Shown: positions 16,700 through 27,346 of the stretch, piece after piece
Numbering within the stretch: the first letter of the stretch is position 1
Layout: each line of letters opens with the position of its first letter
DNA from: Niveibacterium umoris
Lineage (GTDB): Bacteria > Pseudomonadota > Gammaproteobacteria > Burkholderiales > Rhodocyclaceae
Length of the DNA: 64,000 bases
Assembly: GCF_014197015.1 (NCBI RefSeq)
Contig: NZ_JACIET010000002.1
Location: forward strand, 372,001-436,000
Direction of reading: 5' to 3'
The notes under the pieces: model-generated
What the model saw: only the letters and a program-made list of their open reading frames with translations
Database searches by the model: none
Told to the model about the DNA's origin: nothing
Program-made: the position numbers and the translations under genes

Positions 16700-19522
16700 T
16701 TGGACGACATCAAGATCCGCGGTGCGCGCACGCACAACCTGAAGAACATCTCGCTCGACATCCCGCGCAACAAGCTCACGGTGATCACCGGGCTGTCGGG
16801 CTCGGGCAAGAGCTCGCTCGCCTTCGACACGCTCTACGCCGAAGGGCAGCGCCGCTATGTCGAATCGCTGTCGGCGTACGCAAGGCAGTTCCTGCAGCTG
16901 ATGGAAAAGCCGGACGTCGACCTGATCGAAGGCCTCTCGCCGGCGATCTCGATCGAGCAGAAGGCGACCAGCCACAACCCGCGTTCGACCGTCGGCACCG
17001 TCACCGAGATCCACGACTACCTGCGCCTGCTATACGCCCGCGCGGGCCAGCCGCACTGCCCGGAGCACAAGTTGCCGCTCGCGGCACAGAGCGTGTCGCA
17101 GATGGTCGACAGCGTGCTCGCGCTGCCCGAAGACACCAAGGTGATGGTGCTCGCGCCGGTGGTGACAGAGCGCAAGGGCAGCTTCGAAGACATGTTTGCC
17201 GAGCTGCGCGCACAGGGTTTCGTGCGCCTGCGCATCGACGGCACGCTGCACGAGATCGACGCACTGCCGAAACTCGAAAAGACCGGCAAGCACTCGATCG
17301 ACATCGTCGTCGATCGCCTCAAGGTGCGCGCCGATGCGCGCCAGCGGCTGGCCGAGAGCTTCGAGACCGCACTGGCGCACGCCGAGGGGCGCGCACTGGC
17401 CGTCGAGATGGATGACGGCAAGGAGCACCTCTTCTCTGCCCGATTCGCCTGCCCGGTGTGCAGCTACGCGATTGCCGAGCTCGAACCGCGCCTGTTCTCG
17501 TTCAACAACCCGGTCGGCGCCTGCCCCAAGTGCGACGGCCTCGGCACGATGGAGTTCTTCGACCCGACGCGCGTGGTCGCCTTCCCGCACCTGTCGCTGG
17601 CGAGCGGCGCGATCCGCGGCTGGGATCGGCGCAACCAGTTCTACTTCCAGATGCTGCAGAGCCTGGCGACACACTACGGCTTCGACATCGACGCCACCTT
17701 CGAGGAGCTGCCGCCCGAGATGCAGCAGATCGTGCTGTATGGCTCCGGCAAGACCAAGATCGCCTTCAAGTACCTCTCCGAGAACGGCCGCAACGTCACC
17801 AAGGAACACAGCTTCGAGGGCATCGTTCCCAACCTCGAACGCCGCTACCGCGAAACCGATTCAATCGCGGTGCGCGAGGAACTTGCGAAGTACCGCAGCC
17901 ACCAGTCCTGCCCCAGCTGCGAAGGAACGCGACTGCGCGAAGAGGCACGCCACGTCTTCATTGGCGACCGCACCTTGCCGCAGATCGGACATCTCGCACT
18001 GGCCGAGTGCAAGCACTTCTTCGACACGCTCAAGCTCGAAGGCCACCGCGCGCAGATCGCAGACAAGATCGTGCATGAGATCTCGGCGCGGCTGCAGTTC
18101 CTGATCGACGTCGGGCTCGATTACCTGATGCTCGAACGCAGCGCCGACACACTGTCTGGCGGCGAGGCACAGCGCATCCGGCTGGCGAGCCAGATCGGCT
18201 CCGGCCTCACCGGCGTGATGTACGTGCTCGACGAACCCTCGATCGGCTTGCACCAGCGTGATAACGACCGCCTGCTGGGCACACTGGCGCGGCTGCGCGA
18301 CATCGGCAATACGGTGATCGTGGTCGAACATGACGAAGACGCGATCCGCGCTGCGGATTTCGTCGTGGACATGGGCCCGGGGGCCGGCGAGCACGGCGGC
18401 CAGGTCATCGCGCAGGGCAAGCCGGCTGAGGTAGAGGCCCACCCGGATTCCACCACAGGCGCCTATCTCTCCGGCCGCAGGGTCATCGCGCTGCCGGGCG
18501 AGCGCAAAGCGCCCGACAGCGAGAGGGTGCTGCGACTCAAGGGCGCGCACGGCAACAACCTCAAGCACGTCACGCTGGAATTGCCGGTGGGCCTGTTCAC
18601 CTGTGTCACCGGGGTATCGGGTTCCGGCAAGAGCACGCTGATCAACGACACGCTCTATGCCATCGCAGCGAAGCATCTCTACGGGTCTGTCGCCGAGCCC
18701 TCGCCTTACGATGAGATCGAAGGGCTGGAGTGGTTCGACAAGGTCATCAGCGTGGACCAGGCGCCGATCGGCCGCACACCGCGCTCCAACCCGGCCACCT
18801 ACACCGGCCTGCTGACGCCGATCCGCGAGCTCTATGCCGGCGTGCCGGCGGCGCGCGAACGCGGTTACGGGCCGGGGCGCTTCTCCTTCAATGTGAAGGG
18901 AGGCCGCTGCGAGGCCTGCCAGGGCGACGGCATGATCAAGGTGGAAATGCACTTCCTGCCGGATGTGTTCGTGCCCTGCGACGTCTGCCACGGCCAGCGC
19001 TACAACCGAGAGACGCTCGAAATCCGTTACCGCGGCAAGAGCATCGCCGAGGTGCTGGCGATGACGGTGGAGGAAGCGCACGCCTTCTTCGACGCCGTGC
19101 CGGCCGTCGCACGCAAGCTGGAAACCCTGCTCGACGTAGGCCTCGGTTACATCCGCCTCGGCCAGAGTGCCACCACCCTTTCAGGCGGTGAAGCACAGCG
19201 CGTGAAACTCGCGCTGGAGCTCTCCAAACGCGACACCGGACGCACGCTCTACATCCTCGACGAACCGACCACCGGCCTGCACTTCCAGGACATCGAGATG
19301 CTGCTCAAGGTGCTCGCGCGCCTGCGCGACCACGGCAACACCATCGTCGTGATCGAGCACAATCTCGACGTCATCAAGACCGCCGACTGGCTGATCGATC
19401 TGGGCCCGGAGGGCGGCGGTGGCGGCGGCCAGATCCTCGTCGCCGGCCCGCCCGAAGCGGTGGCCGCCCACCCGCTCAGCCACACCGGCAGCTACCTCAG
19501 GCGGCTGCTCACGCCGCGCTGA
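16700..19522 (+). CDS. uvrA: Excinuclease ABC subunit A
   Basis: 940 residues, the usual UvrA length. It scans DNA and loads UvrB in nucleotide-excision repair in the cytoplasm. Two ABC ATPase modules are complete: Walker [10 protein letters not shown] near residue 31 and GVSGSGKST near 637, each with an LSGGEAQR signature and Walker B. Zinc-finger cysteines are visible (CPVC/CPKC near 250-280 and CEAC/CDVC near 735-765). The first in-frame start consistent with the family N-terminus ([17 protein letters not shown]) is a TTG at 16700; its ribosome site is weak. The 3' end overlaps the convergent phosphopantetheinyl transferase gene by 14 bp. A LexA-like site upstream suggests SOS induction. 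Confidence 0.97.
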   Translation: MDDIKIRGARTHNLKNISLDIPRNKLTVITGLSGSGKSSLAFDTLYAEGQRRYVESLSAYARQFLQLMEKPDVDLIEGLSPAISIEQKATSHNPRSTVGTVTEIHDYLRLLYARAGQPHCPEHKLPLAAQSVSQMVDSVLALPEDTKVMVLAPVVTERKGSFEDMFAELRAQGFVRLRIDGTLHEIDALPKLEKTGKHSIDIVVDRLKVRADARQRLAESFETALAHAEGRALAVEMDDGKEHLFSARFACPVCSYAIAELEPRLFSFNNPVGACPKCDGLGTMEFFDPTRVVAFPHLSLASGAIRGWDRRNQFYFQMLQSLATHYGFDIDATFEELPPEMQQIVLYGSGKTKIAFKYLSENGRNVTKEHSFEGIVPNLERRYRETDSIAVREELAKYRSHQSCPSCEGTRLREEARHVFIGDRTLPQIGHLALAECKHFFDTLKLEGHRAQIADKIVHEISARLQFLIDVGLDYLMLERSADTLSGGEAQRIRLASQIGSGLTGVMYVLDEPSIGLHQRDNDRLLGTLARLRDIGNTVIVVEHDEDAIRAADFVVDMGPGAGEHGGQVIAQGKPAEVEAHPDSTTGAYLSGRRVIALPGERKAPDSERVLRLKGAHGNNLKHVTLELPVGLFTCVTGVSGSGKSTLINDTLYAIAAKHLYGSVAEPSPYDEIEGLEWFDKVISVDQAPIGRTPRSNPATYTGLLTPIRELYAGVPAARERGYGPGRFSFNVKGGRCEACQGDGMIKVEMHFLPDVFVPCDVCHGQRYNRETLEIRYRGKSIAEVLAMTVEEAHAFFDAVPAVARKLETLLDVGLGYIRLGQSATTLSGGEAQRVKLALELSKRDTGRTLYILDEPTTGLHFQDIEMLLKVLARLRDHGNTIVVIEHNLDVIKTADWLIDLGPEGGGGGGQILVAGPPEAVAAHPLSHTGSYLRRLLTPR

Positions 19523-20096
19523 ACGGTCTGGCCAGGCTGCCGACCCAGCCGGGGGGCAGCGCAAGCGGGCTGGTGGACGTGGGCGGCAGGCTGGCGTTGC
19601 CCTGCCACTCGACCAGCGCCATTCCGGCGCACTTGCGGCGGGCTTCCATCGCGGACCATTCCGCTGCGAAAGCGGCCACGGCGCCATCGTCGGCGATGCG
19701 CAGAAGGCGCTCGGCGATTGCAGGTCCAAAGTAGTCGCGCGCGACGCCCGGCCAGTCCTGCGGCACGGCGCTGAGCGGCGTCAGATCAACCCCCACCGCG
19801 CCGTCGAAACTGATCGCCAGCAACGACAAGCCCGCTTCATGCGCGAACGACAGGCCGATGTGCGCGAAGGGCGCCGCAAGACGCGGCGCGCGACCCGGGG
19901 TCGTCTGCAGCGGAACGTTGTCAAATCTCAGCGACAGCCGCGCAGCAAGCACCTCGCGCAGCACACGACGCACTTGCAGGCGGGTTCGTTCGCGCGGGGC
20001 GTCGGGCGCGGTCGGCAGGCCGATGACGATGAGACGCGCGTCGGGCGGCGGCGCGGCGTCCGGCCACAGCGGCACCGGGATCGCCGCGTCGTCCAT
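19509..20096 (-). CDS. 4'-phosphopantetheinyl transferase (Sfp/AcpT-type)
   Basis: 195 residues. The pattern [17 protein letters not shown], then AVGVDL (Mg-binding Asp) and [18 protein letters not shown] (the W-xx-EA-xx-K-xx-G helix) is diagnostic. The enzyme transfers 4'-phosphopantetheine from CoA to a conserved Ser of carrier domains. It starts three bases after the stop of the NRPS-like gene on the same strand, whose carrier Ser558 is the obvious substrate, so this is very likely a dedicated activator. It is rather short, lacking part of the N-terminal half of Sfp, as in many AcpT-like forms. Its end overlaps uvrA. Confidence 0.85.
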   Translation of the reverse strand: MDDAAIPVPLWPDAAPPPDARLIVIGLPTAPDAPRERTRLQVRRVLREVLAARLSLRFDNVPLQTTPGRAPRLAAPFAHIGLSFAHEAGLSLLAISFDGAVGVDLTPLSAVPQDWPGVARDYFGPAIAERLLRIADDGAVAAFAAEWSAMEARRKCAGMALVEWQGNASLPPTSTSPLALPPGWVGSLARPFSAA

Positions 20097-20099
20097 GGG

Positions 20100-23000
20100 T
20101 CAGCCCTGTGAGGGCGCCGCGGGGCAACCCGCCCACGGGCTCGCCGGCGGGATGTTCTCGCCCTTCATCACCAGCGTCAGCGGGCCCAGTCGCGCATCGT
20201 CGCCCACCGTGGCGCTGTACAGCACCGTCGTACGGGGGCCGATATTGACTCGCGCGCCGATACGGACATGGTCGACCTTCATCACGCGGTCTTCGAACAG
20301 GTGGGTCTGCGGACAGGTCAGCGCGTTGAGTTCGCTGTAGTCGCCGATGTGCACACAGTCGAATTCGGTGATGTCGGTGGTGTCGAGATACACGCCGCGG
20401 CCGATACGCGCGCCCAGCAGGTTCATCGCCACCGGCAGCCACGGCGTGCCACGCAGGTAGCGCAGGAAGTTGGGTACCGCGATGCCTTCGTACATGTTGG
20501 TCGCCGCTTCCGAGAGCCATACGAAGGGGGTCCACATCGGCACCGCACGTGTCTTGTAGCGGCCCAGCAGCAGCCACTTGAACAGCGCCACAAAGATGAA
20601 GGTTGCCAATCCGAACAGCAGGCCCGCCTCGGTCAGATCCCACGCCACTTCGCCCCAGTTGCCGGCACCGGCGGCAGGCATCACGTCGAGCACGATCGCG
20701 TAGCCCACTGCGATCACGATCGCGTGCGGCGAGACGATGCGGAAGGCTTCGATCAGTCCTCGGCCGATACGGCGCAGCGGAGAAGGATGGAAGGTCAGCG
20801 ATTCAGGGTAGCCGCTGGTGGTTTCGCGTGCCGGCAGGTTGATCGACGGACTGCCAAGCCAGGTGTCGCCGCTTTGCATCACGGTCGCATCCGGGATGCG
20901 CGAGAGCACACCGATCAGCACATTCTCGGGAATCGTCGTGCCGTCGGGCACGTAGGCGCCGTTGCCGACGAAGCTACGCCGTTCGACCACCGTGGGCTGC
21001 ATCGTCATCCAGCCGCCGTTGATCTCTTCGTCGCCCAGCAATACTGCATCGGCAATGAAGGTTTCGTCGCCCAGCGTCAGCATGTCCGGCACCACGCCCA
21101 GCGCGGTCGAGATCTCGGCATCGCGGCCGACCTTGGCGCCCAGCAGGCGGTACCAGAACGGCGCATACACCGTGGCATACACGCCATGCAGGATCTGCAG
21201 GCTGTTCTCCTGGATCTGATTGACCAGCCACTTGCCGCAATACACGTTGCTGTGCACCGGCCAGCTGCCGGTCTTGAGCCGCGGCAAGACACTCCAGCGG
21301 ATGCCGGCCGAGATCAGCGCCGTCGCGACCACCAGCACCGCACTCGCCGGCAGCGCAAGGAGGAAGTACTCGAGCAGTTGCAGCATCACCACATCGCTCT
21401 GCCCCCAGGCGAGACCATCGATCTCGTCGAGCCAGTCGATCATGATGAAGGTCGGGAACACGGGCATGAAGAACAGCGTGGCCACCAGCAGCGCGCCGGC
21501 GACAAAGAACAGGCCTTCGCTCGCGCTGCGCAGTCGGCTCACCGGCGGGCGCGGCGCCAGTGCTGCCGGATCAACCTCACCGACGTCGCGCGCGGGCGAG
21601 CCCGACCAGCGCCGGTGCGCCGGCACATGCACGCCGTCGGCCAGCGCCGACTGGCCTTCCAGGTGGCCCCACTCGGCGACCCGCGTATTGCCCTCGAGTA
21701 CCGAATACGAACCAACATAGCCGTGCGCACCGACTTCGATCGGCCCGAGCAACAGTTCGCCGCGCACGACGCGGGCATTCTCGAAGTTCACCGCGTTGCC
21801 GATGCTGGCGTAGTCGTGCACGGTCAGCAGTTCTGGCGCACGCAGCGTCATCGAGCCGATCTGCACGTCGCGGCCGATCCTGGCGCCCAGCGCGCGCAGC
21901 CACCACGCATACAGTGAAGAGCCGCTCAGCAGGTAGGCGGGCGCCGCCTCGACCAGGCGGTCGGCGAGCCACCAGCGGTAATAGGTCAGCCCCCAAAGCG
22001 GGTAACGACCGGGTTTCAGGCGGCCGGCGATCAGCCACTTGCCGGCGAAGGCGAGCACGAATTCGCCCAGCGTCGCGAGCAGGAACACCAGCACCGACAT
22101 CGCCACCGCAAAGGGAATCGAATCGCCCGGGTCACCGGTGAAGAAGTGATAAGTGAAGAACGGCGCCAGCCACTGCGCCATGCGGATCGCCACCAGCCCC
22201 GGCACCGCGGCGGCCTGGGCGACGCCGCAGCGCCAGCGACGCCACGCCGAAGGCGGCGTCCACGCGATTGCCGTCGCGGGCGCAGCGGTCTGCATCGATT
22301 CGAGCACGCCCGCAATGTGGCCGATGCGGCGGTGCAGGTAGATGTCGCGCACCGTCATGCCGGCAAAGCGCGGGTCGGCACGCAGGGCCGATGCGAGCCG
22401 CGCGGCGAACAGCGAATGACCGCCAAGGTCGGAGAAGAAATCGGCGTCACGGCGGATCGGCTGGCCGGGGAAGAGCTTTTCGAGCGCGGCGAACAGCACC
22501 CGCTCGGCGTCGGTCTCGGCCACGTCAGATCCTTCGGCGCTCGCCAGCGGGGTCAGCGGCAGCGCCTTCAAGGCCTTGCGGTCGATCTTGCCGGAAGTCA
22601 GGCGCGGCATCTCGGTCATCGCCTCGTAGCGCCCCGGCACCATGTAGGGCGGCAGACGCTCGGCCAATGCGGCGCGCAAGGCCCCCGGCTGCAGCGGCGC
22701 GTCGCCTTCGGGCACGATGAAGGCCACCAGCTGGTCGATGCCGTCGTCGTTGCGCAGCAGCACCGCCACCGTGCCGACGCCTGCCTGCTGCGCCAGCACC
22801 GCCTCGATCTCGCCCAGTTCGACGCGGAAGCCGCGAATCTTGATCTGGTCGTCGGCGCGACCCAGGCACTGCACGCGGCCATCGGCATCGATGCGCGCCA
22901 GATCGCCGGTGCGATACATGCGCCGGTCGGTGTCGCCGGTCGCCCACGGGTTGGCGAGGAATTTCTCCGCCGTGAGCTCCGGCCGACCGAGGTAACCCGC

Positions 23001-24086
23001 CGCAACGCCCGGCCCGGTGATGCACAGCTCACCCGTTTCGCCGCGCGGCAAGAGGCGCAGGCCGTTTTCGACATCGGCCGCGATCACCAGCAGGCCGTAG
23101 TTGGGCAACGGGGTACCGATGGTCACCGGCTCGCCGGCCTGCAGTTCGGCCAGACTCGCGGAGACCGTGGCCTCGGTCGGGCCGTAGGTGTTGAACACCT
23201 GCCGGCCGGGCCGCGCCCACTTGGCGACCAAGGCCTCGGGACACATCTCGCCGCCGAGGTTGATCAGCCGCAGGTGGGGCACATCCTGTGCGAACAGCGC
23301 GAGCAGGGTCGGCACCGCATGAAGCGCGGTGATGCCGTTCTCGGCCAGCGCCTGAGGCAGCACATCCGGGTCGGCGGCGATTTCCTTCGGCGCGATCCAC
23401 AGCGTCGCGCCCACCAGATAGCTGATCCAGATCTCTTCGAAGGACATGTCGAAGGCGACCGAAAAGCCCTGGTACACCTTGTCGTCGGCACGGATGCCGA
23501 GCACCGCGTTTTCGCTGCGCAGGAAGTGGCAGATGCTGCCCTGGTTGATTGCGATGCCCTTGGGCTTGCCGGTCGAACCGGAGGTATAGATCACATAGGC
23601 CGGTTGGTCCGGGCGCGCGCCTTCGCGGCGGCGCAGCGGCGCACCGGTGTCGGCCAGCAGCGCTTCGGCCGTCCACACGCTGCGGCCGATGGCCGCGAGT
23701 TGCGGGACGAAGGCTTCGCAGGTCACCAGGCCTGGCGCAGCCGCATCGTCCAGGCACACCGCAACCCGGTCGACCGGCGTGTCGGCATCGGTGGGCAGCC
23801 AGGCCGCGCCGGTCTTCGCGATTGCCAGCTGCATTACCAGCAGATCGATGCCGCGCGGCAACCACAGGCCGACGATCTGGCCCGGCCGCACGCCGGCCTC
23901 GATCAGACGCGAAGCGGCGCGGTCGGCGAGGGCATCGAGTTCGGCATAGCTGAGGCTGCGTTCGCCGTGGATCAGCGCGATCTGATCGGGGGCGCGGCGT
24001 GCGCTGGCTTCGAACAGGTCGGCGAGAATCTCGTCGCGGATCAGTTCCGGGCGAAGCGGGCCTTGGAGGATATCGGTGTGGGACAT
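20100..24086 (-). CDS. Pls/PosA-family NRPS-like protein (A-T-acyltransferase-like membrane module)
   Basis: 1328 residues. Domain order: an adenylation domain (about 25-520) with YTSGSTGKPKG, FNTYGPTEATV and the YRTGDLAR and GRADDQIKIRGFRVE cores; a carrier domain with LGGHS, Ser558; then about 750 residues with several hydrophobic segments and left-handed beta-helix-like hexapeptide repeats of acyltransferase type. This is the architecture of Pls, which makes epsilon-poly-L-lysine, and of related poly-amino-acid synthetases. There is no thioesterase. The monomer cannot be predicted safely here. The phosphopantetheinyl transferase lies directly downstream. The product, perhaps a cationic homopoly-amino acid, is inference from architecture. 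Confidence 0.85.
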   Translation of the reverse strand: MSHTDILQGPLRPELIRDEILADLFEASARRAPDQIALIHGERSLSYAELDALADRAASRLIEAGVRPGQIVGLWLPRGIDLLVMQLAIAKTGAAWLPTDADTPVDRVAVCLDDAAAPGLVTCEAFVPQLAAIGRSVWTAEALLADTGAPLRRREGARPDQPAYVIYTSGSTGKPKGIAINQGSICHFLRSENAVLGIRADDKVYQGFSVAFDMSFEEIWISYLVGATLWIAPKEIAADPDVLPQALAENGITALHAVPTLLALFAQDVPHLRLINLGGEMCPEALVAKWARPGRQVFNTYGPTEATVSASLAELQAGEPVTIGTPLPNYGLLVIAADVENGLRLLPRGETGELCITGPGVAAGYLGRPELTAEKFLANPWATGDTDRRMYRTGDLARIDADGRVQCLGRADDQIKIRGFRVELGEIEAVLAQQAGVGTVAVLLRNDDGIDQLVAFIVPEGDAPLQPGALRAALAERLPPYMVPGRYEAMTEMPRLTSGKIDRKALKALPLTPLASAEGSDVAETDAERVLFAALEKLFPGQPIRRDADFFSDLGGHSLFAARLASALRADPRFAGMTVRDIYLHRRIGHIAGVLESMQTAAPATAIAWTPPSAWRRWRCGVAQAAAVPGLVAIRMAQWLAPFFTYHFFTGDPGDSIPFAVAMSVLVFLLATLGEFVLAFAGKWLIAGRLKPGRYPLWGLTYYRWWLADRLVEAAPAYLLSGSSLYAWWLRALGARIGRDVQIGSMTLRAPELLTVHDYASIGNAVNFENARVVRGELLLGPIEVGAHGYVGSYSVLEGNTRVAEWGHLEGQSALADGVHVPAHRRWSGSPARDVGEVDPAALAPRPPVSRLRSASEGLFFVAGALLVATLFFMPVFPTFIMIDWLDEIDGLAWGQSDVVMLQLLEYFLLALPASAVLVVATALISAGIRWSVLPRLKTGSWPVHSNVYCGKWLVNQIQENSLQILHGVYATVYAPFWYRLLGAKVGRDAEISTALGVVPDMLTLGDETFIADAVLLGDEEINGGWMTMQPTVVERRSFVGNGAYVPDGTTIPENVLIGVLSRIPDATVMQSGDTWLGSPSINLPARETTSGYPESLTFHPSPLRRIGRGLIEAFRIVSPHAIVIAVGYAIVLDVMPAAGAGNWGEVAWDLTEAGLLFGLATFIFVALFKWLLLGRYKTRAVPMWTPFVWLSEAATNMYEGIAVPNFLRYLRGTPWLPVAMNLLGARIGRGVYLDTTDITEFDCVHIGDYSELNALTCPQTHLFEDRVMKVDHVRIGARVNIGPRTTVLYSATVGDDARLGPLTLVMKGENIPPASPWAGCPAAPSQG

Positions 24087-24219
24087 GAGCGGACGAACCT
24101 TGCGGGTTTCCTGTCGCCAGCGGTGCCGGCGAACTTAACTCGACATTTTCGCACGCCACACAAGGCAAGGCACAGGAGCATCCCGGCCAATGCCCATTCC
24201 TTCCGGGCTTTGATGGCTT

Positions 24220-25260
24220 TCAGGCGGCGATGGCATCCGCATAGCCGGCCTGCGTAAAGCAGGCATCCAGCGCTGCGACCCACACGCCGCGCTGCGCGGC
24301 ATCGACGAAACTCGCCTCGAAACTGTTGCGCGCCAGCCGGTACCAGACGGACGCATCGAAATCGAAGGCCGCCTGCAGCGCGCGAATGTTGTCGCCCAAA
24401 TAGCCCCCGAAGTAGGCCGGGTCGTCGCAGTTGATCGTGGCGCAGAGGCCCTGCTTCAGCAGCGCCGGCAGCGTGTGCTCGCGCATGTCCTTGAACACGC
24501 ACAGCCGCACGTTCGACAGAGGGCACACCGTCAGCGGCATCCGCTCGCGCGCCAGCCGTGCCATCAACGCGGCATCTTCCACCGCGCGCACGCCATGGTC
24601 GATGCGCGACACCTTCAGCAGATCCAGCGCTTCGACGATGTAGGCTGGCGGCCCCTCTTCCCCGGCATGTGCGACCACCGGTTTACCCAGTTCGCGGCAG
24701 CGCGCGAACAGGCGCTCGAACTTCGACGGCGGATGCCCGCGCTCCGACGAATCCAGCCCGAAGCCGTGGATGCGGTCGATGAACGGCGCCATCTCGGCGA
24801 GCGCTGCGAAGCCTTCCTCCTCGGAAAGATGGCGCAGGAAATTGGGGATCAGCCGCGTGCTGATGCCGGATTCCTTGCGTGCCGCCTCGGCGCCGGATTC
24901 CAGCCCGGCCAGCACCGTCGCGAACGGCACGCCGCGCGGCGTATGTGTCTGCGGATCGAAGAACACTTCGGCATGCACCACGCCATCGGCCGCTGCGCGG
25001 CGCAGGTAGGCGAGCATCAGGTCATGGAAATCCGCCTCGGTGCGCAACACCGCGGCGCAGGCGTAGTAGAGGTCGAGGAAGGATTGTAGATCCTCGAAGT
25101 CATACGCGCGCCGCAGCGCATCGACATCCGCGAACGGCAAAGCCACGCCATTGCGCTGTGCCAACGCGAACGCCAGCTCCGGCTCCAGCGAGCCTTCGAT
25201 GTGGATGTGCAGTTCGGCTTTGGGCATGCCGAGGGCGAGGTCGAGGATGGTGGCGGGCAT
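24220..25260 (-). CDS. Adenine deaminase (adenosine deaminase family)
   Basis: 346 residues. Zinc ligands sit in [13 protein letters not shown] (H18, H20), VVAHAGEEG and the [11 protein letters not shown] motif near the C-terminus. The [19 protein letters not shown] segment and Gly-Gly after CDDPAYF are typical of bacterial type-2 adenine deaminases rather than true adenosine deaminases. It converts adenine to hypoxanthine with release of ammonia in purine salvage. It appears monocistronic; the gene upstream is divergent and 168 bp away. ATG at 25260 has a GGGAGCGATC stretch just upstream. Adenosine specificity cannot be fully excluded. Confidence 0.85.
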   Translation of the reverse strand: MPATILDLALGMPKAELHIHIEGSLEPELAFALAQRNGVALPFADVDALRRAYDFEDLQSFLDLYYACAAVLRTEADFHDLMLAYLRRAAADGVVHAEVFFDPQTHTPRGVPFATVLAGLESGAEAARKESGISTRLIPNFLRHLSEEEGFAALAEMAPFIDRIHGFGLDSSERGHPPSKFERLFARCRELGKPVVAHAGEEGPPAYIVEALDLLKVSRIDHGVRAVEDAALMARLARERMPLTVCPLSNVRLCVFKDMREHTLPALLKQGLCATINCDDPAYFGGYLGDNIRALQAAFDFDASVWYRLARNSFEASFVDAAQRGVWVAALDACFTQAGYADAIAA

Positions 25261-25428
25261 GATCGCTCCCTGGCGGCTTTATCGAGGCAGACAGGATAGC
25301 GCGCAGGGCGCGGCGATCGCGCCGCAAACATTTTTCAAGATCCTTAACCCGATATCAGCGCGCGCTCCGTTTCAGTACCCAGACGCCCAAGTCGGGCGCT
25401 CCCGGACACTTTGACAACGGAGCCTCAC

Positions 25429-27204
25429 ATGAACCACATCACGCATCGCGACACCCTGCCCGCCTTCCCGCTGCGCCACGGCGCGCTGGCCTCGGCGCTC
25501 GCTCTCGCACTGGCCGCCTGCGGCACGAACGGCACTTCGACCGCAGTCGAGCAAGACCAAGCCGCGCCGCCCGCACCAACGGCCCCGGCGGGCAGCACAC
25601 CGAAGGAGGCGAAGGCCGACCGTGCCGGTGCGGTCGCCGACGAAATGCGCCGTAACGAGATGCGGGAACGCGTCGCGGCAGCGCCGGTGGCCAAAGCCGT
25701 GATGGCGCAGCCGACCCTGATGGCGATGCCCGCGCCGATGCCGGTGGCGATGCCGCAGGAAGACCGCGAGCGCTACAACCCGATCAAGGACAACGGCGTC
25801 GTCGCCGCCGCCGAGCACCCCTTCTCCACCTTCTCGATCGACGTGGATACCGGCGCCTATGCCAACGTGCGCCGCTTCCTCAATGCCGGCCGTCTGCCAC
25901 CGCCGGACGCGGTGCGCGTCGAGGAACTGATCAACTACTTCCCCTACCAGTACGCCGAGCCGCGGGTGGTGGATGGCAAGCGCCCGCCCTTCGGTGTCAC
26001 CACCGAGGTCGCCGCCTCACCGTGGAACAAGGACACCCTGCTCCTGCGCGTCGGCATCAAGGCCTTCGACAAGCCGCGCGCCACGCTGCCGCCGAGCAAT
26101 CTGGTGTTCCTCGTCGATGTCTCCGGCTCGATGGATGAGCCGAACAAGCTGCCGCTGCTGAAGAACGCGTTGAAGCTGATGGTGGATGGCCTGCGCGCGG
26201 AAGACCATGTCTCGCTCGTCACCTACGCCAGCGGCACGCGGGTCGTGCTGCCACCCACCGCCGGCAGCGACAAGGCCGCGATCCGCATGGCCATCGACCA
26301 GCTCATCGCGGGCGGCTCCACCGCCGGTGCAGCCGGGATCCAGCTCGCCTACCAGATGGCGCAGCAGGGCTTCGTGAAGGACGGCATCAACCGCATCCTG
26401 CTGGCCACCGATGGCGACTTCAATGTCGGCGTCACTGACTTCTCGCAACTCAAGGGCATGGTCGAGGAGAAGCGCAAGAGTGGCATCTCGCTGACCACGC
26501 TGGGCTTTGGCGAAGCGAACTACAACGAGGCAATGATGGAACAGCTGGCCGACGCCGGCGACGGCAACTACTCATACATCGACACCTTGAACGAAGCGCA
26601 GAAGGTGCTCGTCGAGGAAGCCAGTTCCACGCTGTCGGTCGTCGCGCGCGACGTGAAGATCCAGATGGAGTTCAACCCCGGCGTGGTCGCCGAGTACCGG
26701 CTGATCGGCTACGAAAACCGCACCCTGGCGCGCGAGGACTTCCGCAACGACAAGGTCGATGCCGGTGAGATCGGCGCCGGACACACCGTGACCGCGCTGT
26801 ACGAAGTCGCGCTGGTCGGCAAACCGGGCCTGCTCGGCGAATCGCGTTACGGGGGTGGCAAGCCGGTGGCGAAGACCACGCTCCATAGTGATGAGCTCGG
26901 CATGCTGCGTCTGCGCTACAAGGGCAACGCCGGCGAAGCTGCACAGGAAATCGCCACGCCGGTGAAACGCAGCCTCAATGCGGCGAGCGAAGACCTGCGC
27001 TTTGCTGCCGCGGTCGCCGCCTTCGGCCAGCAACTGCGCGGCGGCAAGTACCTTGGCCAGTTCGGCTACCCGCAGATCGAAGCACTTGCCGCGAACGCAA
27101 AAGGCAGCGACCGCTTCGGCTACCGGGGCGAGTTCGTGCGACTGGTTAAGCTCGCCAGCGCGCTGTCGACGAAGGCGCCGGAACAAGTCAGCGTCGCGCG
27201 GTGA
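25429..27204 (+). CDS. VWA-domain lipoprotein, YfbK family
   Basis: 591 residues. The signal peptide ends in the lipobox LAAC, so it should be a lipoprotein facing the periplasm. A low-complexity Ala/Pro/Met linker follows, then the YfbK-type N-terminal block (ERYNPIKDNGV, FSTFSIDVDTGAYANVRRFL), a von Willebrand A domain with the MIDAS motif DVSGSMD, and a C-terminal DUF3520-like part. The ATG at 25429 has CGGAG 8 nt upstream. It is followed by an ECF sigma factor and a membrane-anchored Ala/Pro-rich protein, a common grouping in Proteobacteria. The role is not known; VWA proteins usually assemble metal-dependent complexes. Confidence 0.85.
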   Translation: MNHITHRDTLPAFPLRHGALASALALALAACGTNGTSTAVEQDQAAPPAPTAPAGSTPKEAKADRAGAVADEMRRNEMRERVAAAPVAKAVMAQPTLMAMPAPMPVAMPQEDRERYNPIKDNGVVAAAEHPFSTFSIDVDTGAYANVRRFLNAGRLPPPDAVRVEELINYFPYQYAEPRVVDGKRPPFGVTTEVAASPWNKDTLLLRVGIKAFDKPRATLPPSNLVFLVDVSGSMDEPNKLPLLKNALKLMVDGLRAEDHVSLVTYASGTRVVLPPTAGSDKAAIRMAIDQLIAGGSTAGAAGIQLAYQMAQQGFVKDGINRILLATDGDFNVGVTDFSQLKGMVEEKRKSGISLTTLGFGEANYNEAMMEQLADAGDGNYSYIDTLNEAQKVLVEEASSTLSVVARDVKIQMEFNPGVVAEYRLIGYENRTLAREDFRNDKVDAGEIGAGHTVTALYEVALVGKPGLLGESRYGGGKPVAKTTLHSDELGMLRLRYKGNAGEAAQEIATPVKRSLNAASEDLRFAAAVAAFGQQLRGGKYLGQFGYPQIEALAANAKGSDRFGYRGEFVRLVKLASALSTKAPEQVSVAR

Positions 27205-27210
27205 TCGAAT

Positions 27211-27296
27211 GCAGGTTGGTGCTGGGCGCAGCGAAGCCCGAGGGCTTCGTCATCCAAGCTTGATGTCGGGCTTCGCGTTGCTCAGCACCAACCTGC
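27211..27296. repeat. Long imperfect inverted repeat between VWA and sigma genes
   Basis: Arms start with GCAGGTTGGTGCTG at 27211 and its complement ends at 27296; pairing extends about 31 nt per arm with a few mismatches. Nested within it is GAAGCCCGAGGGCTTC (27233-27248), a compact hairpin. It begins 7 bp after the VWA stop and so may terminate that transcript, or it is a dispersed repeat. Confidence 0.6.
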
Positions 27297-27346
27297 GCGC
27301 CTCGACCCACGTGGCAGCGGAAGCGGCGGCGGTATACTCGGCCGCC

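Noticed and set aside
20268..24257. Long plus-strand frames antisense to the NRPS-like gene
   Set aside because: His/Arg/Gln-rich low-complexity translations; the minus strand has all adenylation core motifs.
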